Source: Rhizosaccharibacter radicis (GTDB lineage Bacteria; Pseudomonadota; Alphaproteobacteria; Acetobacterales; Acetobacteraceae). Taken from it: DNA of 64,000 nt. Position numbers and translations under genes: made by a program. This document shows, piece by piece, positions 20,574 through 30,348 of the stretch. Each line of letters begins with the position of its first letter. Positions within the stretch are counted from its first letter, which is position 1. The stretch is from assembly GCA_024508355.1 (NCBI GenBank), contig JAMZEJ010000006.1, positions 62,001 to 126,000 of the forward strand, given 5' to 3'. Under the pieces are notes generated by a model. The model saw nothing but the letters and a program-made list of their open reading frames with translations. It searched no databases and was not told where the DNA came from.

Positions 20574-22375
20574 CCGGCTTCGCCCTCGCGTCCCCCGAAA
20601 CGGGCACGCCGGTTCCCCGGAACGAGGCCATCACCGCGCCCGCCACGCGCGGAGGCGCCCCGGATGGAGCGGTGCTCACCAGCCTCGTGCGTGCCCTCGC
20701 CCATCGCGGGCCGGACGGCGCCGGGCACACCATGGTCGGGCGGGTGGCACTGGTGCATACCCGCCTCGCCATCATCGACCTGTCGGGCGGGGATCAGCCG
20801 TTCTTCGCCGGGCCGGGCGCGCTTGTCGCCAACGGCGAGATCTACAACGACCCGCAGCTCCGCGCCTCCATGCCGGACGTGCGTTTCGCCACCGGCAGCG
20901 ATTGCGAGCCGCCGCTGCATCTGTGGCTCCGCGACGGCCCGGGCTTCGCGGCGGCGCTGCGCGGCATGTACGCCATCGCCATCCACGAGCGTGGCACGCA
21001 CGAGCTGTCGCTGTCGCGCGACCCGTTCGGCATCAAGCCGCTCTACACGGCCGAAATGGAGAACGGCATCGCCTTCGCGTCCGAGCCGCAGGCGCTGCTG
21101 GCCTCCGGGCTGGTGCGGCGTCGGCTGCGCACGGCGGCGCGCGACGAGCTGTTGCAGCTCCAGTTCACCACCGGCCGCGACACCATCTTCGAGGGCATCT
21201 CCCGGGTGCTGCCCGGCGAAACCGTGCGCATCGGCAACGGCCGGGTGCTGGACCGGCAGCGCTTGTCGGCCCTGCCCGACGGACCGGTCGAACCGATCGG
21301 CGAAGACGAGGCGCTGCACCGGCTCGACCGCGCGCTGGAAGAAAGCGTGTCGGTGCATCAGCGCTCGGACGTGCCGTTCGGCATGTTCCTGAGCGGCGGC
21401 ATCGACAGCGCCGCCGTGCTCGCCACCATGGCCCGGCTCGGCAACGGCGAGCGCGTGCAGGCCTTCACCGCCACCTTCGACGTGCCCGGCGCCGCCGACG
21501 AGAGCGCGGCCGCCGCGGAGCTTGCCCGCGCGGCCGGCGCCTCGCACGAGGTGCTGCGCATCGACGAGAACGCGGTGTGGCGGCACCTCCCCGACATCGT
21601 CGCCAGCCTGGACGACCCTGTGGCGGATTACGCGGTGATCCCGACCTGGCTGCTGGCACGGCGGGCCCGGCGCGACGTGAAGGTGATCCTGAGCGGGGAG
21701 GGCGGCGACGAGCTGTTCGGCGGCTACGGCCGCTACCGGTCGGCGATGCGCCCGTGGTGGCTCGGCGGCCGCCCCATGCGCCGGAAGGGCATCTTCGACG
21801 GGCTGGACATCCTTCGCGAGAAGCCGCGCGGCTGGCGCGACGGCATCGCGGCGACCGAGCTGTCCCCGGCGGCGGGACGCACGCGCCTCGGCGGCGCGCA
21901 GGCTTCGGACGTGGCGGAGTGGCTGCCCAACGACCTGCTGTTGAAGCTCGATCGCTGCCTCATGGCGCACGGGGTGGAAGGACGGACGCCGCTGCTCGAT
22001 CCCGCACTGGCGGCGGCGGTTTTCCGGCTGCCGGACGGGCTCAAGGTGCGCAAGGGCATGGGCAAGTGGCTGCTGCGGCGCTGGCTCGAACGGCACATGC
22101 CGGCGGCGCGGCCGTTCGCGCCCAAGCAGGGATTCACCGTGCCGGTCGGCGCCTGGATCGCGGCCAAAGGTGAGCGGCTGGGCGAGCTGGTGGCCGCCAG
22201 GCCGGGGATCGCGGAGGTGGCGCGCCCGGACCGGGTGCGCGCGCTGTTCCGCGACGCGGGCGGGCGGCGGGAACAGCATGCGGCGTGGAACCTACTGTTC
22301 TATGCGCTGTGGCACGGCATCCATATCGAGGGCCGGCCCCCGGTCGGCGACGTGTTCGAAACCCTTTCGGCCTGA
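20561..22375 (+). CDS. asnB: Asparagine synthase (glutamine-hydrolysing)
   Basis: 604 residues. The N-terminal Ntn glutaminase domain has the nucleophile Cys2 (MCGIAGF), LAHRGPDGAGH, LAIIDLSGGDQPF and NGEIYN. The C-terminal ATP-pyrophosphatase domain (about 240 on) has FLSGGIDSAAVLATM and LSGEGGDELFGGYGRY. It converts aspartate to asparagine, or amidates another carboxylate. Members located with glycosyltransferases often act in surface-polysaccharide or amidotransfer chemistry, so the substrate here is uncertain. Overlaps the end of the GT4 gene. Confidence 0.92.
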   Translation: MCGIAGFALASPETGTPVPRNEAITAPATRGGAPDGAVLTSLVRALAHRGPDGAGHTMVGRVALVHTRLAIIDLSGGDQPFFAGPGALVANGEIYNDPQLRASMPDVRFATGSDCEPPLHLWLRDGPGFAAALRGMYAIAIHERGTHELSLSRDPFGIKPLYTAEMENGIAFASEPQALLASGLVRRRLRTAARDELLQLQFTTGRDTIFEGISRVLPGETVRIGNGRVLDRQRLSALPDGPVEPIGEDEALHRLDRALEESVSVHQRSDVPFGMFLSGGIDSAAVLATMARLGNGERVQAFTATFDVPGAADESAAAAELARAAGASHEVLRIDENAVWRHLPDIVASLDDPVADYAVIPTWLLARRARRDVKVILSGEGGDELFGGYGRYRSAMRPWWLGGRPMRRKGIFDGLDILREKPRGWRDGIAATELSPAAGRTRLGGAQASDVAEWLPNDLLLKLDRCLMAHGVEGRTPLLDPALAAAVFRLPDGLKVRKGMGKWLLRRWLERHMPAARPFAPKQGFTVPVGAWIAAKGERLGELVAARPGIAEVARPDRVRALFRDAGGRREQHAAWNLLFYALWHGIHIEGRPPVGDVFETLSA

Positions 22376-23093
22376 TGCGCGCGCCGTCATCGGCCGACCG
22401 CACAAGCTTCCGTAGCTCGAGGTCGGATCGCCGGCACCGGTTTCGGCAGGCCGTGGTGGCCGGCATCCCGCCGCGCCCATCCTCCTCTACGCCCTGACCC
22501 CGACGTACGCCTGGGAATCGGACCCGTCCAGGGTGAATGTCGGGGCCGTTCGGCTGCGAGTAGCTGCTGTCCGTCCTCGTCAGGAGCTACGCGTCCGGCT
22601 GCGAGCGGCGGCGCGCAACAGCCTCCGAAATGACCAGCGCCGCTCTCGCGCATGGCGCCGGTAGCTTCCTCCGGCTCGGAGGGATCGGTCGCGGGCGAGG
22701 CGACCGCCTGGCTTCGCGTCCGGACATTCGTGGCCCAGCGCGCCAGCCCGCGCGGTGTTCCACCGGAGCGCGAAGCGCCCGTAGGTAGTGGGCCTTTCCT
22801 GCGTTTGCCGGAACGGGCGGATCGCCATCATCCCGCCCGGCGCAAGGCCCCGCGCCACCGTGGCTGCGAAGGGTCCGAGGATGATGTCGGACCGTCCGAG
22901 AGAGGCTCGGAGCAACGCATATCCGCCCCGGCCGGCTGCCCGCAACGGCGACGCCGGCTTCCTTCCCATCGGCTCCGGCCGCGATGCCGGAAATCTGCCC
23001 CGCCAGCGGCGGAACCCCCCGGCTCCGGCCCGTGTTGGCGTCCGCTCCGGTGTTCCCGTTCGTGGGGCGCCCCGTCAGAGAGGCCGCACCGCC
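22376..23093. other. Long non-coding spacer
   Basis: About 720 bases between asnB and the DUF4336 gene. No frame shows recognisable protein or the strong third-position GC bias of neighbouring genes. No tRNA, riboswitch or repeat array was seen. It should contain the promoter of the downstream gene. Confidence 0.45.
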
Positions 23094-23831
23094 ATGCCGA
23101 GCCCGTTCTACCCGCCCCTCGATACCCTCAAGCCGGTGTGCGACGGCATCCACATCGTGGACAGCGTGCTGCCGGGCGCGGCGGGCCGGGTCGTGGGGGT
23201 GCGCATGACCGTGATCCGACTGGCGGACGGCGGCTTGTTGCTCCACTCGCCGACCCGCTTCACGCCGGCCCTCCACCGCGAGCTGCAGGAACTCGGTCCG
23301 GTGCGGCACATGGTGGCCCCGAACCTCGCCCACTGGCTGTTCATGGAGCGCTGGGCGGCGATGCTGCCCGACGCGACGGTGTGGGCGGCGCCCGGTCTCG
23401 CCGACCGCCGACAGGTGCGACGGAGCGGGCTCCGCATCGACGGCGTCCTGGAAGACCGTGCACCTCCGGACTGGGGCGAGGAGATCGCGCTCCGGCTGGT
23501 GCCCGGCGGCGGCGGGTTCCGGGAAGCCGCGCTGTTCCACCGGCCGAGCCGCACGCTGGTGCTGACCGATCTCGTGATGAACCTCCAGGCGCGGAAGCTG
23601 CCGGCGCTGATCAGGCCGCTGGCGAGGCTGGGTGGCATGGTGTCGCCGGACGGCATGCCGCCGCCGTATCTGCGCGCCCTCGTGCGGCTCAAGCGGCGGG
23701 CCGCCGCCGAGGCGGCCGACCGGCTGCTGGCGCTGGAGCCGGCCCGGGTGATCTTCGCTCACGGCGACTGGTTCCGCGAGAAGGGCGGCGAGCGGCTGCG
23801 CCGGTCGTGGCGATGGCTGCTCCCGGCCTGA
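23094..23831 (+). CDS. DUF4336 (metallo-hydrolase-like) protein
   Basis: 245 residues beginning MPSPFYPPLDTLKPVCDGIHIVDS. Typical DUF4336 elements are MTVIRLADGGLLLHSPTRF, LGPVRHMVAPNLAHWLFMERW and the C-terminal ARVIFAHGDWFREKG. The family is related to metallo-beta-lactamase folds, but its reaction is not known. The ATG at 23094 is chosen because the upstream in-frame residues look like spacer. It converges on cobS. Confidence 0.85.
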   Translation: MPSPFYPPLDTLKPVCDGIHIVDSVLPGAAGRVVGVRMTVIRLADGGLLLHSPTRFTPALHRELQELGPVRHMVAPNLAHWLFMERWAAMLPDATVWAAPGLADRRQVRRSGLRIDGVLEDRAPPDWGEEIALRLVPGGGGFREAALFHRPSRTLVLTDLVMNLQARKLPALIRPLARLGGMVSPDGMPPPYLRALVRLKRRAAAEAADRLLALEPARVIFAHGDWFREKGGERLRRSWRWLLPA

Positions 23832-23857
23832 CCGGCCGGTGAAACGACCGGGTTCGT

Positions 23858-24622
23858 TCAGACCAGGGTGAGCACGCTCAGCATCACACATTCGGCCGCC
23901 ACCACGGTCGCGCCGAGAATGTCCCCCGTGTGGCCGCCGATCCCGCGCCGCGCCGCGGCGGCCACCAGCCCGGCCGCCAGCATCGCCGCCGCCGCCGCCA
24001 TCGCGACGCGCTGCGGCGTCGTCAGCAGCAGCCCGACCCCGCCGCACAACATCGCCGCCGCGAACACCGCCGCCCGGGGCATCCGGCTGACCGACGCGCC
24101 CAAACCGTCCGGCCGCGCCGGCGGCAGCAGGAGCAGGGGCAGGGGCAACACGCCTCGCGACAACAGCCCGACCAGGAGCAGAGCCCGGACCCCGCCGGGG
24201 CCGGCGGCGAGTTCCGCGACGGCCGAAGCCCGTAGGGCGAAGGCGGCGATCAGCGCCAGCGCCCCGAAGCTGCCGATGCGGCTGTCGCGCATGATCGCGA
24301 GGCGGCGTTCCCGGTTGCGCCCACCCCATAGTCCGTCCGCGGTGTCCGCCAGCCCGTCCTCGTGCAGAGCGCCGGACGCCGCGATCTGTGCCGCGAGGAC
24401 CCAGCACGCCGCGAGGGAAGGCGCCATGCCGGACAGCCGCGCCGCCCACAGCAGCGCGGCCCCGGCAGCGCCCACGGAGAGGCCAGCGATCGGAAACGCC
24501 CAGACCGCCCGGGCCGGCTCGTACCGCGGCGGCACCGGCACCAGACGGTGCACGGGAAACCGGGTCAGCAGCCCGATCGCGGTCGCCAGATCGTCCCGCC
24601 GGCGCTTTGCCCACCCGAGCAT
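23858..24622 (-). CDS. cobS: Adenosylcobinamide-GDP ribazoletransferase
   Basis: Joins adenosylcobinamide-GDP to alpha-ribazole (phosphate) to complete the nucleotide loop; integral membrane enzyme (CobV in Pseudomonas denitrificans naming). The 254-residue core has ALHEDGLADTADGLWGG, RDSRIGSFGALAL and the C-terminal GGHTGDILGA, plus several hydrophobic helices. ATG 24622 is taken as the start. The frame is also open back to GTG 24865, which overlaps the cobT stop as GTGA and would add 81 low-complexity residues. That stretch has about 77% GC at third positions, well below the core, so I treat it as spacer. Confidence 0.93.
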   Translation of the reverse strand: MLGWAKRRRDDLATAIGLLTRFPVHRLVPVPPRYEPARAVWAFPIAGLSVGAAGAALLWAARLSGMAPSLAACWVLAAQIAASGALHEDGLADTADGLWGGRNRERRLAIMRDSRIGSFGALALIAAFALRASAVAELAAGPGGVRALLLVGLLSRGVLPLPLLLLPPARPDGLGASVSRMPRAAVFAAAMLCGGVGLLLTTPQRVAMAAAAAMLAAGLVAAAARRGIGGHTGDILGATVVAAECVMLSVLTLV

Positions 24623-24861
24623 CGCCCGGGTCGCGATCGTTCCGCTTGCCGCGGGACGCGGTCCTTCGGGGCCGACGGCCTGCGGGTCGCCACCATGGAA
24701 GGGGCGCGGCGAAGCCGTCTCCTCCGGGGCCGCAGCGTCGCTAACCTGCCGTCGCAACGGCGGACCGGTGCCAGAAACGCGGTGGGCGGTCGCCGCGCCT
24801 CCGCCCCCGGCGGTTCGGGCCGCTTCGGCGGCCGTGACCGACGGATCGTCGCCAGCGGCGA

Positions 24862-25890
24862 TCACGTCGAGGCCGGTTCCCGGTCCGAGACGCCGGCCTC
24901 GGCGAAAGAGGCCATGCCGTCGTGGCAGGCGCAGGCGGCCCGCAACAGCGGAACCGCCAACGCGGCACCCGATGCCTCCCCGAGCCGCATGTCGAAGTCG
25001 AGCAGGGGGCGCAAATCCAGCCGCCGCAACAGCGTCCGATGCGCCGCTTCCGCGGAGCAGTGGGCGGCCCTGGCGTGGGCCAGGCCGTCCGGCGCCAGCC
25101 GCGCCAGCGGTGCCACGGAAGCCGTGCACACGAAGCCGTCCAGCAGCACCGGCACGCCGTGCAGGCGGGCGGCCAGGCAGGCGCCGAACATCGCCGCCAA
25201 TTCCAGGCCCCCGACCCGGCGCAGCGCTTCCAGCGGATCCCCCAGCGCGTCGCCGTGCCGCGCCAACGCCTCGTCGATCACCGCGGCCTTGTGGCGGACG
25301 CCCCGGTCGTCCAGCCCGGTGCCGCGGCCGGCCCAGTCCGCGCCCGTGCCGCCGAACGTGGCGGCCGCCAGGGCGGCGGCGCTGGTGGTGTTGGCGATGC
25401 CCATCTCGCCCAGGCACAGCAGGTCCAGTTCCGGGTTCACGGCATCGGCGCCCAGGCGGATCGCGTCGAGCAGCTCGTGTTCCAGCATGGCCGGCCCGCG
25501 GGAAAGGTCGGCGGTGGGTTCCAGATCGCGCAACGTCACCACCCGGAGGGTCGCGCCGGCCACCCGGGCGATCTGGTTGATCGCCGCCCCGCCGGCGGCG
25601 AAGTTCGCCACCATCTGCGCGGTCACCGCGGCCGGGAACGGCGACACGCCCCGCGCCGCCACGCCGTGGTTGCCGGCGAACACCAGCACGCCTACCAGCT
25701 CGAGCCGGGGCCGCTCCCGCCCCTGCCACCGGGCGAGCCAGGCGACCAGCTCTTCCAGCCGGCCGAGGCTGCCGCGAGGCTTGGTGAGCCCGTCCTGGCG
25801 GGCCGCCGCGGCGGCGGCCGACGCGTCGTCGCCGCGAGGAAGTTCGGCACAGCACGCGCGCACCGCCCGGAGGCTATCCAGCTTCACCAC
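24862..25890 (-). CDS. cobT: Nicotinate-nucleotide--dimethylbenzimidazole phosphoribosyltransferase
   Basis: Makes alpha-ribazole phosphate from dimethylbenzimidazole and nicotinate mononucleotide (CobU in P. denitrificans naming; not the chelatase subunit also called CobT). 342 residues with LTKPRGSLGRLEELV, VFAGNHGVAARGVSPFP, LGEMGIANTTSAAAL, RGTGLDD and the catalytic-Glu region FDMRLGEASGAALA. The start is GTG 25890. It lies upstream of cobS in the same direction. Confidence 0.95.
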   Translation of the reverse strand: MVKLDSLRAVRACCAELPRGDDASAAAAAARQDGLTKPRGSLGRLEELVAWLARWQGRERPRLELVGVLVFAGNHGVAARGVSPFPAAVTAQMVANFAAGGAAINQIARVAGATLRVVTLRDLEPTADLSRGPAMLEHELLDAIRLGADAVNPELDLLCLGEMGIANTTSAAALAAATFGGTGADWAGRGTGLDDRGVRHKAAVIDEALARHGDALGDPLEALRRVGGLELAAMFGACLAARLHGVPVLLDGFVCTASVAPLARLAPDGLAHARAAHCSAEAAHRTLLRRLDLRPLLDFDMRLGEASGAALAVPLLRAACACHDGMASFAEAGVSDREPAST

Positions 25891-26118
25891 CGCCCGCCGT
25901 CCCCTTCCGCTGCCGTCCGCCCCCTCATGCCGCCTATCGACCGGGATGGAAACAGGAAGGAATGCGGCGGACGGCGGGGTGCAGCGCTTGTCTCCAGGTT
26001 CCGCGTGGCTCGGGCCGGATCGATGCGGCGTTCATGTTCGTGGCCAGGGCTGCATGTCACATCGGCCTCCGGCGACCGGCTGAGCTGCGGAAGCCGAGGC
26101 CCCGAAATTTCCCGCCCG

Positions 26119-27474
26119 TCAGGCCGGTCCTGGTTCGTTCCCGGCATCGACTCCCGCGCGCCGGGCGATGGCGTGGAAGAAGCTGCCGGAAACCGGCCCG
26201 CGACGGGTCCCGGCGGGACCGAGCGGCTCCCCATTGCCGTCCGCCAGCATCGCCAGCGGCGCGTCGTCCCCGGCCCGCGACACCGTGGCGTAATGGAACT
26301 CGTGGCCTCGGAGCGTGTCCCCGGGCCGCCCCAGCACCGAGGGCTGCAGCAGCGTCGCCTCGCGGTAGCCCAGCGTCATGCGCCGCCGCGCGAAGGAAGT
26401 GTCGTGGTCCAGCAGGCCCAGCATCCGGTGCTCCACGCCGCCCGCATCCGCCAGCGATCGCCCAAGCACCATGAAGCCGCCGCACTCGCCATGCACCGGG
26501 CGGGTTTCCGCGAACGCGATCATGCCAGCCCGGAAGCGGTCGGCCGCCGCGAGAGGGGCCGCGTGCAGCTCGGGATAGCCGCCCGGCAGCCAGCAGGCAT
26601 CGCTGTCCGCAGGCGGCGCCTCGTCGGCCAGCGGCGAGAAGAAGCGCAGCTCCGCCCCCGCCTGCCGCCACCCGGACGCGAGATGCTCGTACAGAAACGA
26701 GAAGGCGGCGTCCCGGGCGATCGCCACGCGCTGCCCGGGCGGCGGGAGGGCCGGCGTGCCGTCCAATACCGCCGGCAGATGGTCGCCTGAAGGCGCGGCG
26801 GCGGCGATCGCCAGGATGCCGTCGAGGTCGAGATGTTCCTCTCCCAGCGACGCCAGGCGGTCCAGCAGAGTCGGCAGCGCGCCGTGCTCGATCGCCTGCA
26901 CCAGGCCGAGATGACGTTCGGGCAGCGCGATCGCCGGGTCGCGGGGCAGGGCGCCGAGCACGGCGATGCATGCATCCTCCAGAGCCTCCGTGGCCTGCCG
27001 CCGGTGCCGCTCGGATCCCGTGCGGTTGAGGATCACCCCCGCGACGCGCACCGCCGGATCGAAGTGCGCGAAGCCCCAGGCCACCGCCGCCGCCGACTGG
27101 GACTGTCCGGAAACGTCCAGCACCAGCAGCACCGGCAGCCCGAGGCGGATGCACAGATCGGCGGCGCTGCCTCTTCCGCCGCGCGGGCCGCGCAGCCCGT
27201 CGAACAGGCCCATCGCGGATTCCACCACCAGCGGACCGTCCGCGGCTCCATCGGCGAACAGCGCCTGGAGCAGCGCTGGCGGCATTGCCCAGCTATCGAG
27301 GTTGACCGTCGGCCGCCCGGTGGCTGCGGCATGGAAGGCTGGGTCAATATAGTCCGGACCGCTCTTCGCGGCGCGCACCGGCATGCCGCGACGGCGCAGC
27401 GCCGCCAGGATCGCGAGCGTCACGCTGGTCTTGCCGCTGCCGGAGCGCGGCGCGGCGATCAGCAAGCCGTTCAA
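26119..27474 (-). CDS. cobB: Cobyrinate a,c-diamide synthase
   Basis: Amidates the a and c side chains of (hydrogeno)byrinate using glutamine and ATP. 451 residues: an N-terminal DTBS-like ATPase (LLIAAPRSGSGKTSVTL, AKSGPDYIDP, VESAMGLFDG) and a C-terminal class-I glutaminase (LPGGYPELH, HGECGGFMVLG with the nucleophile Cys, GHEFHY). There is no ATG at the expected start; TTG 27474 gives the normal length, and a GTG ~25 codons upstream is an alternative. It diverges from cbiD. Confidence 0.94.
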   Translation of the reverse strand: MNGLLIAAPRSGSGKTSVTLAILAALRRRGMPVRAAKSGPDYIDPAFHAAATGRPTVNLDSWAMPPALLQALFADGAADGPLVVESAMGLFDGLRGPRGGRGSAADLCIRLGLPVLLVLDVSGQSQSAAAVAWGFAHFDPAVRVAGVILNRTGSERHRRQATEALEDACIAVLGALPRDPAIALPERHLGLVQAIEHGALPTLLDRLASLGEEHLDLDGILAIAAAAPSGDHLPAVLDGTPALPPPGQRVAIARDAAFSFLYEHLASGWRQAGAELRFFSPLADEAPPADSDACWLPGGYPELHAAPLAAADRFRAGMIAFAETRPVHGECGGFMVLGRSLADAGGVEHRMLGLLDHDTSFARRRMTLGYREATLLQPSVLGRPGDTLRGHEFHYATVSRAGDDAPLAMLADGNGEPLGPAGTRRGPVSGSFFHAIARRAGVDAGNEPGPA

Positions 27475-27667
27475 GAACGGCGTCCAGCGGGAACGGGACG
27501 AAGACCAGGACCCGCAGGCGACGAACAACACGCGGTCATGCCGCCTCCGGATCTCCGAGGATGGGGCTCGCGGCGCGGGCGGCCACCGGTTCCACATGCC
27601 GCTTGCCGTGCCCCGGCGTCCACCGCTGGCGTGACTTCCGGCGCGCAGCTGACGTATCGAGAACGAC

Positions 27668-28819
27668 GTGTGGCAGCATTCACCTCCGGGCGCGTCGCCG
27701 GCCCCGCCGTTCCTGCGGCGCGGCTGGACCACGGGTGCCTGCGCCACCGCGGCGGCGAAGGCGGCGTTCCTGGCGCTGCGTGATGGCTCCTTCCCGGATC
27801 CGGTCGAGATCGGGCTTCCGCGCGGCGGCAGCGCGCAGTTCGTGCTGGCGGAACAATGGCGGGACGGCGACGGCTGCGGCGCGGCGGTCGTGAAGGATGC
27901 GGGCGACGATCCGGACGTCACCCACGGCGCCGTGGTGCGCGTGTTCCTCCGGCCCCTGCCGCCGGGCGACGGCGTGCGTTTCCGGGCCGGGGAGGGTGTC
28001 GGCACCGTGACCCGTCCCGGCCTGCCGCTGCCGCCGGGCGAGCCGGCGATCAACCCTGTGCCCCGGGCGATGATCCGGACCGAGCTGAGGGCCGCCAACC
28101 TGGGCGACGAGCCGGACGTGGAAGTCACCATCGGCATTCCGGGCGGCGAGGCGCTGGCGCTCCGCACCCTGAACGGGCGGCTCGGCATCGTGGGCGGCCT
28201 GTCGATCCTGGGTACCACCGGAATCGTGGTGCCGTTCTCCTGCGCGGCCTGGATCGACACCATCCGGCGCGGCATCGACGTGGCTCGCGCCGGCGGATCG
28301 CGGCACGTGGCCGGCGCCACCGGCAGCACCTCCGAGGCGGCGGTGCGGCGGTTGCACGGCCTGGACGAGATATCGCTGATCGAGATGGGCGACTTCGCCG
28401 GAGGGATGCTGAAATATCTCCGGAACCACCCCGTGCCGCGCGTCACGATCGCCGGCGGCGTCGCCAAGATGTGCAAGCTGGGTCAGGGGCGGCTGGACCT
28501 GCATTCCAAGCGCGGGAGTGCCGATCTTCCGGCGCTCGCCGCGATGGCGGGAACAGCCGGCGCTTCGCCCGGTGTGCAGGAGCGCATCGCGGCGGCCGGC
28601 ACGGTGGCGGAAGCGTTCGAGCTGTCGGCGGCCGCGGGTATTCCGCTGGGCGACGCCGTGGCGGGCGCGGCCTGGGCGGTCGCCGCGTCGGTGCTGCGCG
28701 GCGGCGGCATGACGTTGGACGTGTTGCTGTTCGACAGGGAAGGGCGGCTCAGGGGGCGGACGGCGCCGCAGGCCGTCGATCCCGCGCTGCCCCTGGAAGA
28801 GCATCCGCATCGTTCCTGA
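27668..28819 (+). CDS. cbiD: Cobalt-precorrin-5B C1-methyltransferase CbiD
   Basis: 383 residues with the CbiD signature RRGWTTGACATAAAKAAFLAL, GEPAINPVPRAMI, GLSILGTTGIVVPFSCAAW and GDFAGGMLKYL. CbiD methylates C1 in the anaerobic (early-cobalt) pathway. Here it sits among aerobic-pathway genes (cobG, cobN), and no cobF is present, so it probably fills the C1 methylation step (inference). The start codon is GTG 27668. It diverges from cobB and converges on cobM. Confidence 0.95.
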   Translation: MWQHSPPGASPAPPFLRRGWTTGACATAAAKAAFLALRDGSFPDPVEIGLPRGGSAQFVLAEQWRDGDGCGAAVVKDAGDDPDVTHGAVVRVFLRPLPPGDGVRFRAGEGVGTVTRPGLPLPPGEPAINPVPRAMIRTELRAANLGDEPDVEVTIGIPGGEALALRTLNGRLGIVGGLSILGTTGIVVPFSCAAWIDTIRRGIDVARAGGSRHVAGATGSTSEAAVRRLHGLDEISLIEMGDFAGGMLKYLRNHPVPRVTIAGGVAKMCKLGQGRLDLHSKRGSADLPALAAMAGTAGASPGVQERIAAAGTVAEAFELSAAAGIPLGDAVAGAAWAVAASVLRGGGMTLDVLLFDREGRLRGRTAPQAVDPALPLEEHPHRS

Positions 28820-29011
28820 TGATCGTCCGGCGGAGGGGGGGATGGGCTGCGTCGTGATCCCGCAAGGCAGGCGGGGCGGCGGATCGGGGCGGTGGACGAA
28901 CCGTGCCGGACCGCCGACTGGCGTGCCGGTTCCGGAGGCGGACAATCTGTGCCGGCGGTTCCATCGCCGGCCAGAAGCGCAAGCGGCGACCCACGCCCTC
29001 CGCGCCAAAAA

Positions 29012-29060
29012 CGACCCGTCATACGCGATTATCCCGCAGCGCGACCCCACCTACGGGTCG
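29012..29060. repeat. Inverted repeat between cbiD and cobM
   Basis: CGACCCGT (29012-29019) and ACGGGTCG (29053-29060) form a perfect 8-base inverted repeat over a 33-base loop, at the convergent cbiD/cobM junction and just reaching the cobM stop. It may contribute to termination. No T-run is present on either strand immediately after the arms. Confidence 0.2.
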
Positions 29061-29824
29061 TCTCGGTTGTCCGCGGGCCGGAAGCGGCGCCGGTATCCGG
29101 CGTCATAGAGCGCGCTGTTCCGGAAGCCCGGCGCTTCGAGGGCCGGCCCGACCAGCACCAGGGCCATGCGTTCGATCCCTGCCCGTACCACCAGGCCCGC
29201 GATGGTGGACAGCGTGCCGCTTAGCACCCGTTCTTCCGGCCAGCTCACGCGCGACGCCACCACCGCCGGGCAATCCGCGCCGTAGAAGGGCAGCAGGCGT
29301 TCCGCGACGCGCTCGATCGCGTGCACGGCCAGGTGGATCGCCAGGGTGGTGCCGATCGCGGCGAATCGTTCCAGGCTCTCGCCCGGCGGCATGGCGGATG
29401 CGCGGCCGGAGATCCGGGTGATCACCAGGCTCTGCGCCACCTCCGGCAGCGTCAGCTCGCGTTCGAGCGCGGCGGCGGCGGCGGCGAAAGCGGGCACGCC
29501 GGGGGTGAGGGTGAAGGGGATGCCGCGCTTGCGCAGCCGGCGAAGCTGTTCGGCGACGGCGCTGTAGATCGACAGGTCGCCGGAATGTAGCCGGGCGACA
29601 TCCTGCCCTGCCTCGTGCGCCTGTGCGAATTCCCGCTCGATCGCGTCCAGGTCCAGCGCCGCCGTATCCACCAACCGGGCACCGGGCGGACAATGCACCA
29701 GCATCGCCGGAGGGATCACCGCTCCCGCGTAGAGGCACACCGGGCACCGGGCCAGCAGATCGCGCCCGCGCAGCGTCAGCAGGTCCGGCGCGCCGGGACC
29801 GGCGCCGATGAAGTGGACCGTCAT
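29051..29824 (-). CDS. cobM: Precorrin-4 C11-methyltransferase
   Basis: SAM-dependent methylation of precorrin-4 at C11. 257 residues of the tetrapyrrole methylase fold: [54 protein letters not shown] and [11 protein letters not shown]. The ATG at 29824 overlaps the cobE stop as ATGA, so it is translationally coupled to cobE. Confidence 0.96.
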   Translation of the reverse strand: MTVHFIGAGPGAPDLLTLRGRDLLARCPVCLYAGAVIPPAMLVHCPPGARLVDTAALDLDAIEREFAQAHEAGQDVARLHSGDLSIYSAVAEQLRRLRKRGIPFTLTPGVPAFAAAAAALERELTLPEVAQSLVITRISGRASAMPPGESLERFAAIGTTLAIHLAVHAIERVAERLLPFYGADCPAVVASRVSWPEERVLSGTLSTIAGLVVRAGIERMALVLVGPALEAPGFRNSALYDAGYRRRFRPADNRDDP

Positions 29825-30348
29825 CCGCGGCCCACGGGCGCAACGCCGCCGGGCACGTGGGCCAGCGCCCAGGTGACGCCGTCGGCGGTCCGGCGCGGCA
29901 TCCAGAGCTTTCCCGTCGCGCCGGCGGCGGCGAGCGCGCAGCCTTCCGCCACCGAGGCGATCCCCACGGTCGCGACGGCACGGGCCGAGCGGGTGGAACA
30001 ACGGGGCTGCGCCGCGGCGAGCGCCTGTTCGGTCACCATCTCGACCTCCAGTTCGAACGCCGACAGCGCGGCCGGCAAGGCGGGATGCCGATCGCGGAAC
30101 CACGGGACGGCGACCACGACGCGGTCCGGAGGATCGCCGCCGGGCCCGTTTGCGGCAACCGCGTCGAGGGCAGCGCGCAAGGCCGCCCGCAGCGCGGCGG
30201 TCTCCGCGCCCGGACGGAAGCCGAGGCCGACATACCAGCGCCGTTCGGCGTTCGCGCGCGTCCCCGGTTCCGGGATCGCGACCCCGTCCAGACCATCGCC
30301 GGCTCCGAGTGACCCGATCGCCGGAGGGGAGGGTGGGGGCGTGCTCAC
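29821..30348 (-). CDS. cobE: CobE / CbiG C-terminal-like cobalamin biosynthesis protein
   Basis: The conserved part ([20 protein letters not shown] ... [15 protein letters not shown]) matches CobE and the C-terminal domain of CbiG, ~130 residues. CobE is required for B12 synthesis in P. denitrificans, with no settled biochemical role. GTG 30348 is chosen as start because it overlaps a small upstream frame as GTGA and gives 175 residues; an in-frame ATG exists at 30426. Either way ~45 low-complexity residues precede the domain. The stop is coupled to cobM. Confidence 0.85.
   Translation of the reverse strand: MSTPPPSPPAIGSLGAGDGLDGVAIPEPGTRANAERRWYVGLGFRPGAETAALRAALRAALDAVAANGPGGDPPDRVVVAVPWFRDRHPALPAALSAFELEVEMVTEQALAAAQPRCSTRSARAVATVGIASVAEGCALAAAGATGKLWMPRRTADGVTWALAHVPGGVAPVGRG

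Noticed and set aside
20201..22279. A 692-codon minus-strand frame over asnB
   Set aside because: Antisense shadow of asnB, which has all its catalytic motifs.
25891..26118. Possible cobalamin riboswitch upstream of cobT
   Set aside because: No AGCCAGGAGACC-like B12 box or CGCAACTG core was found on the minus strand here.
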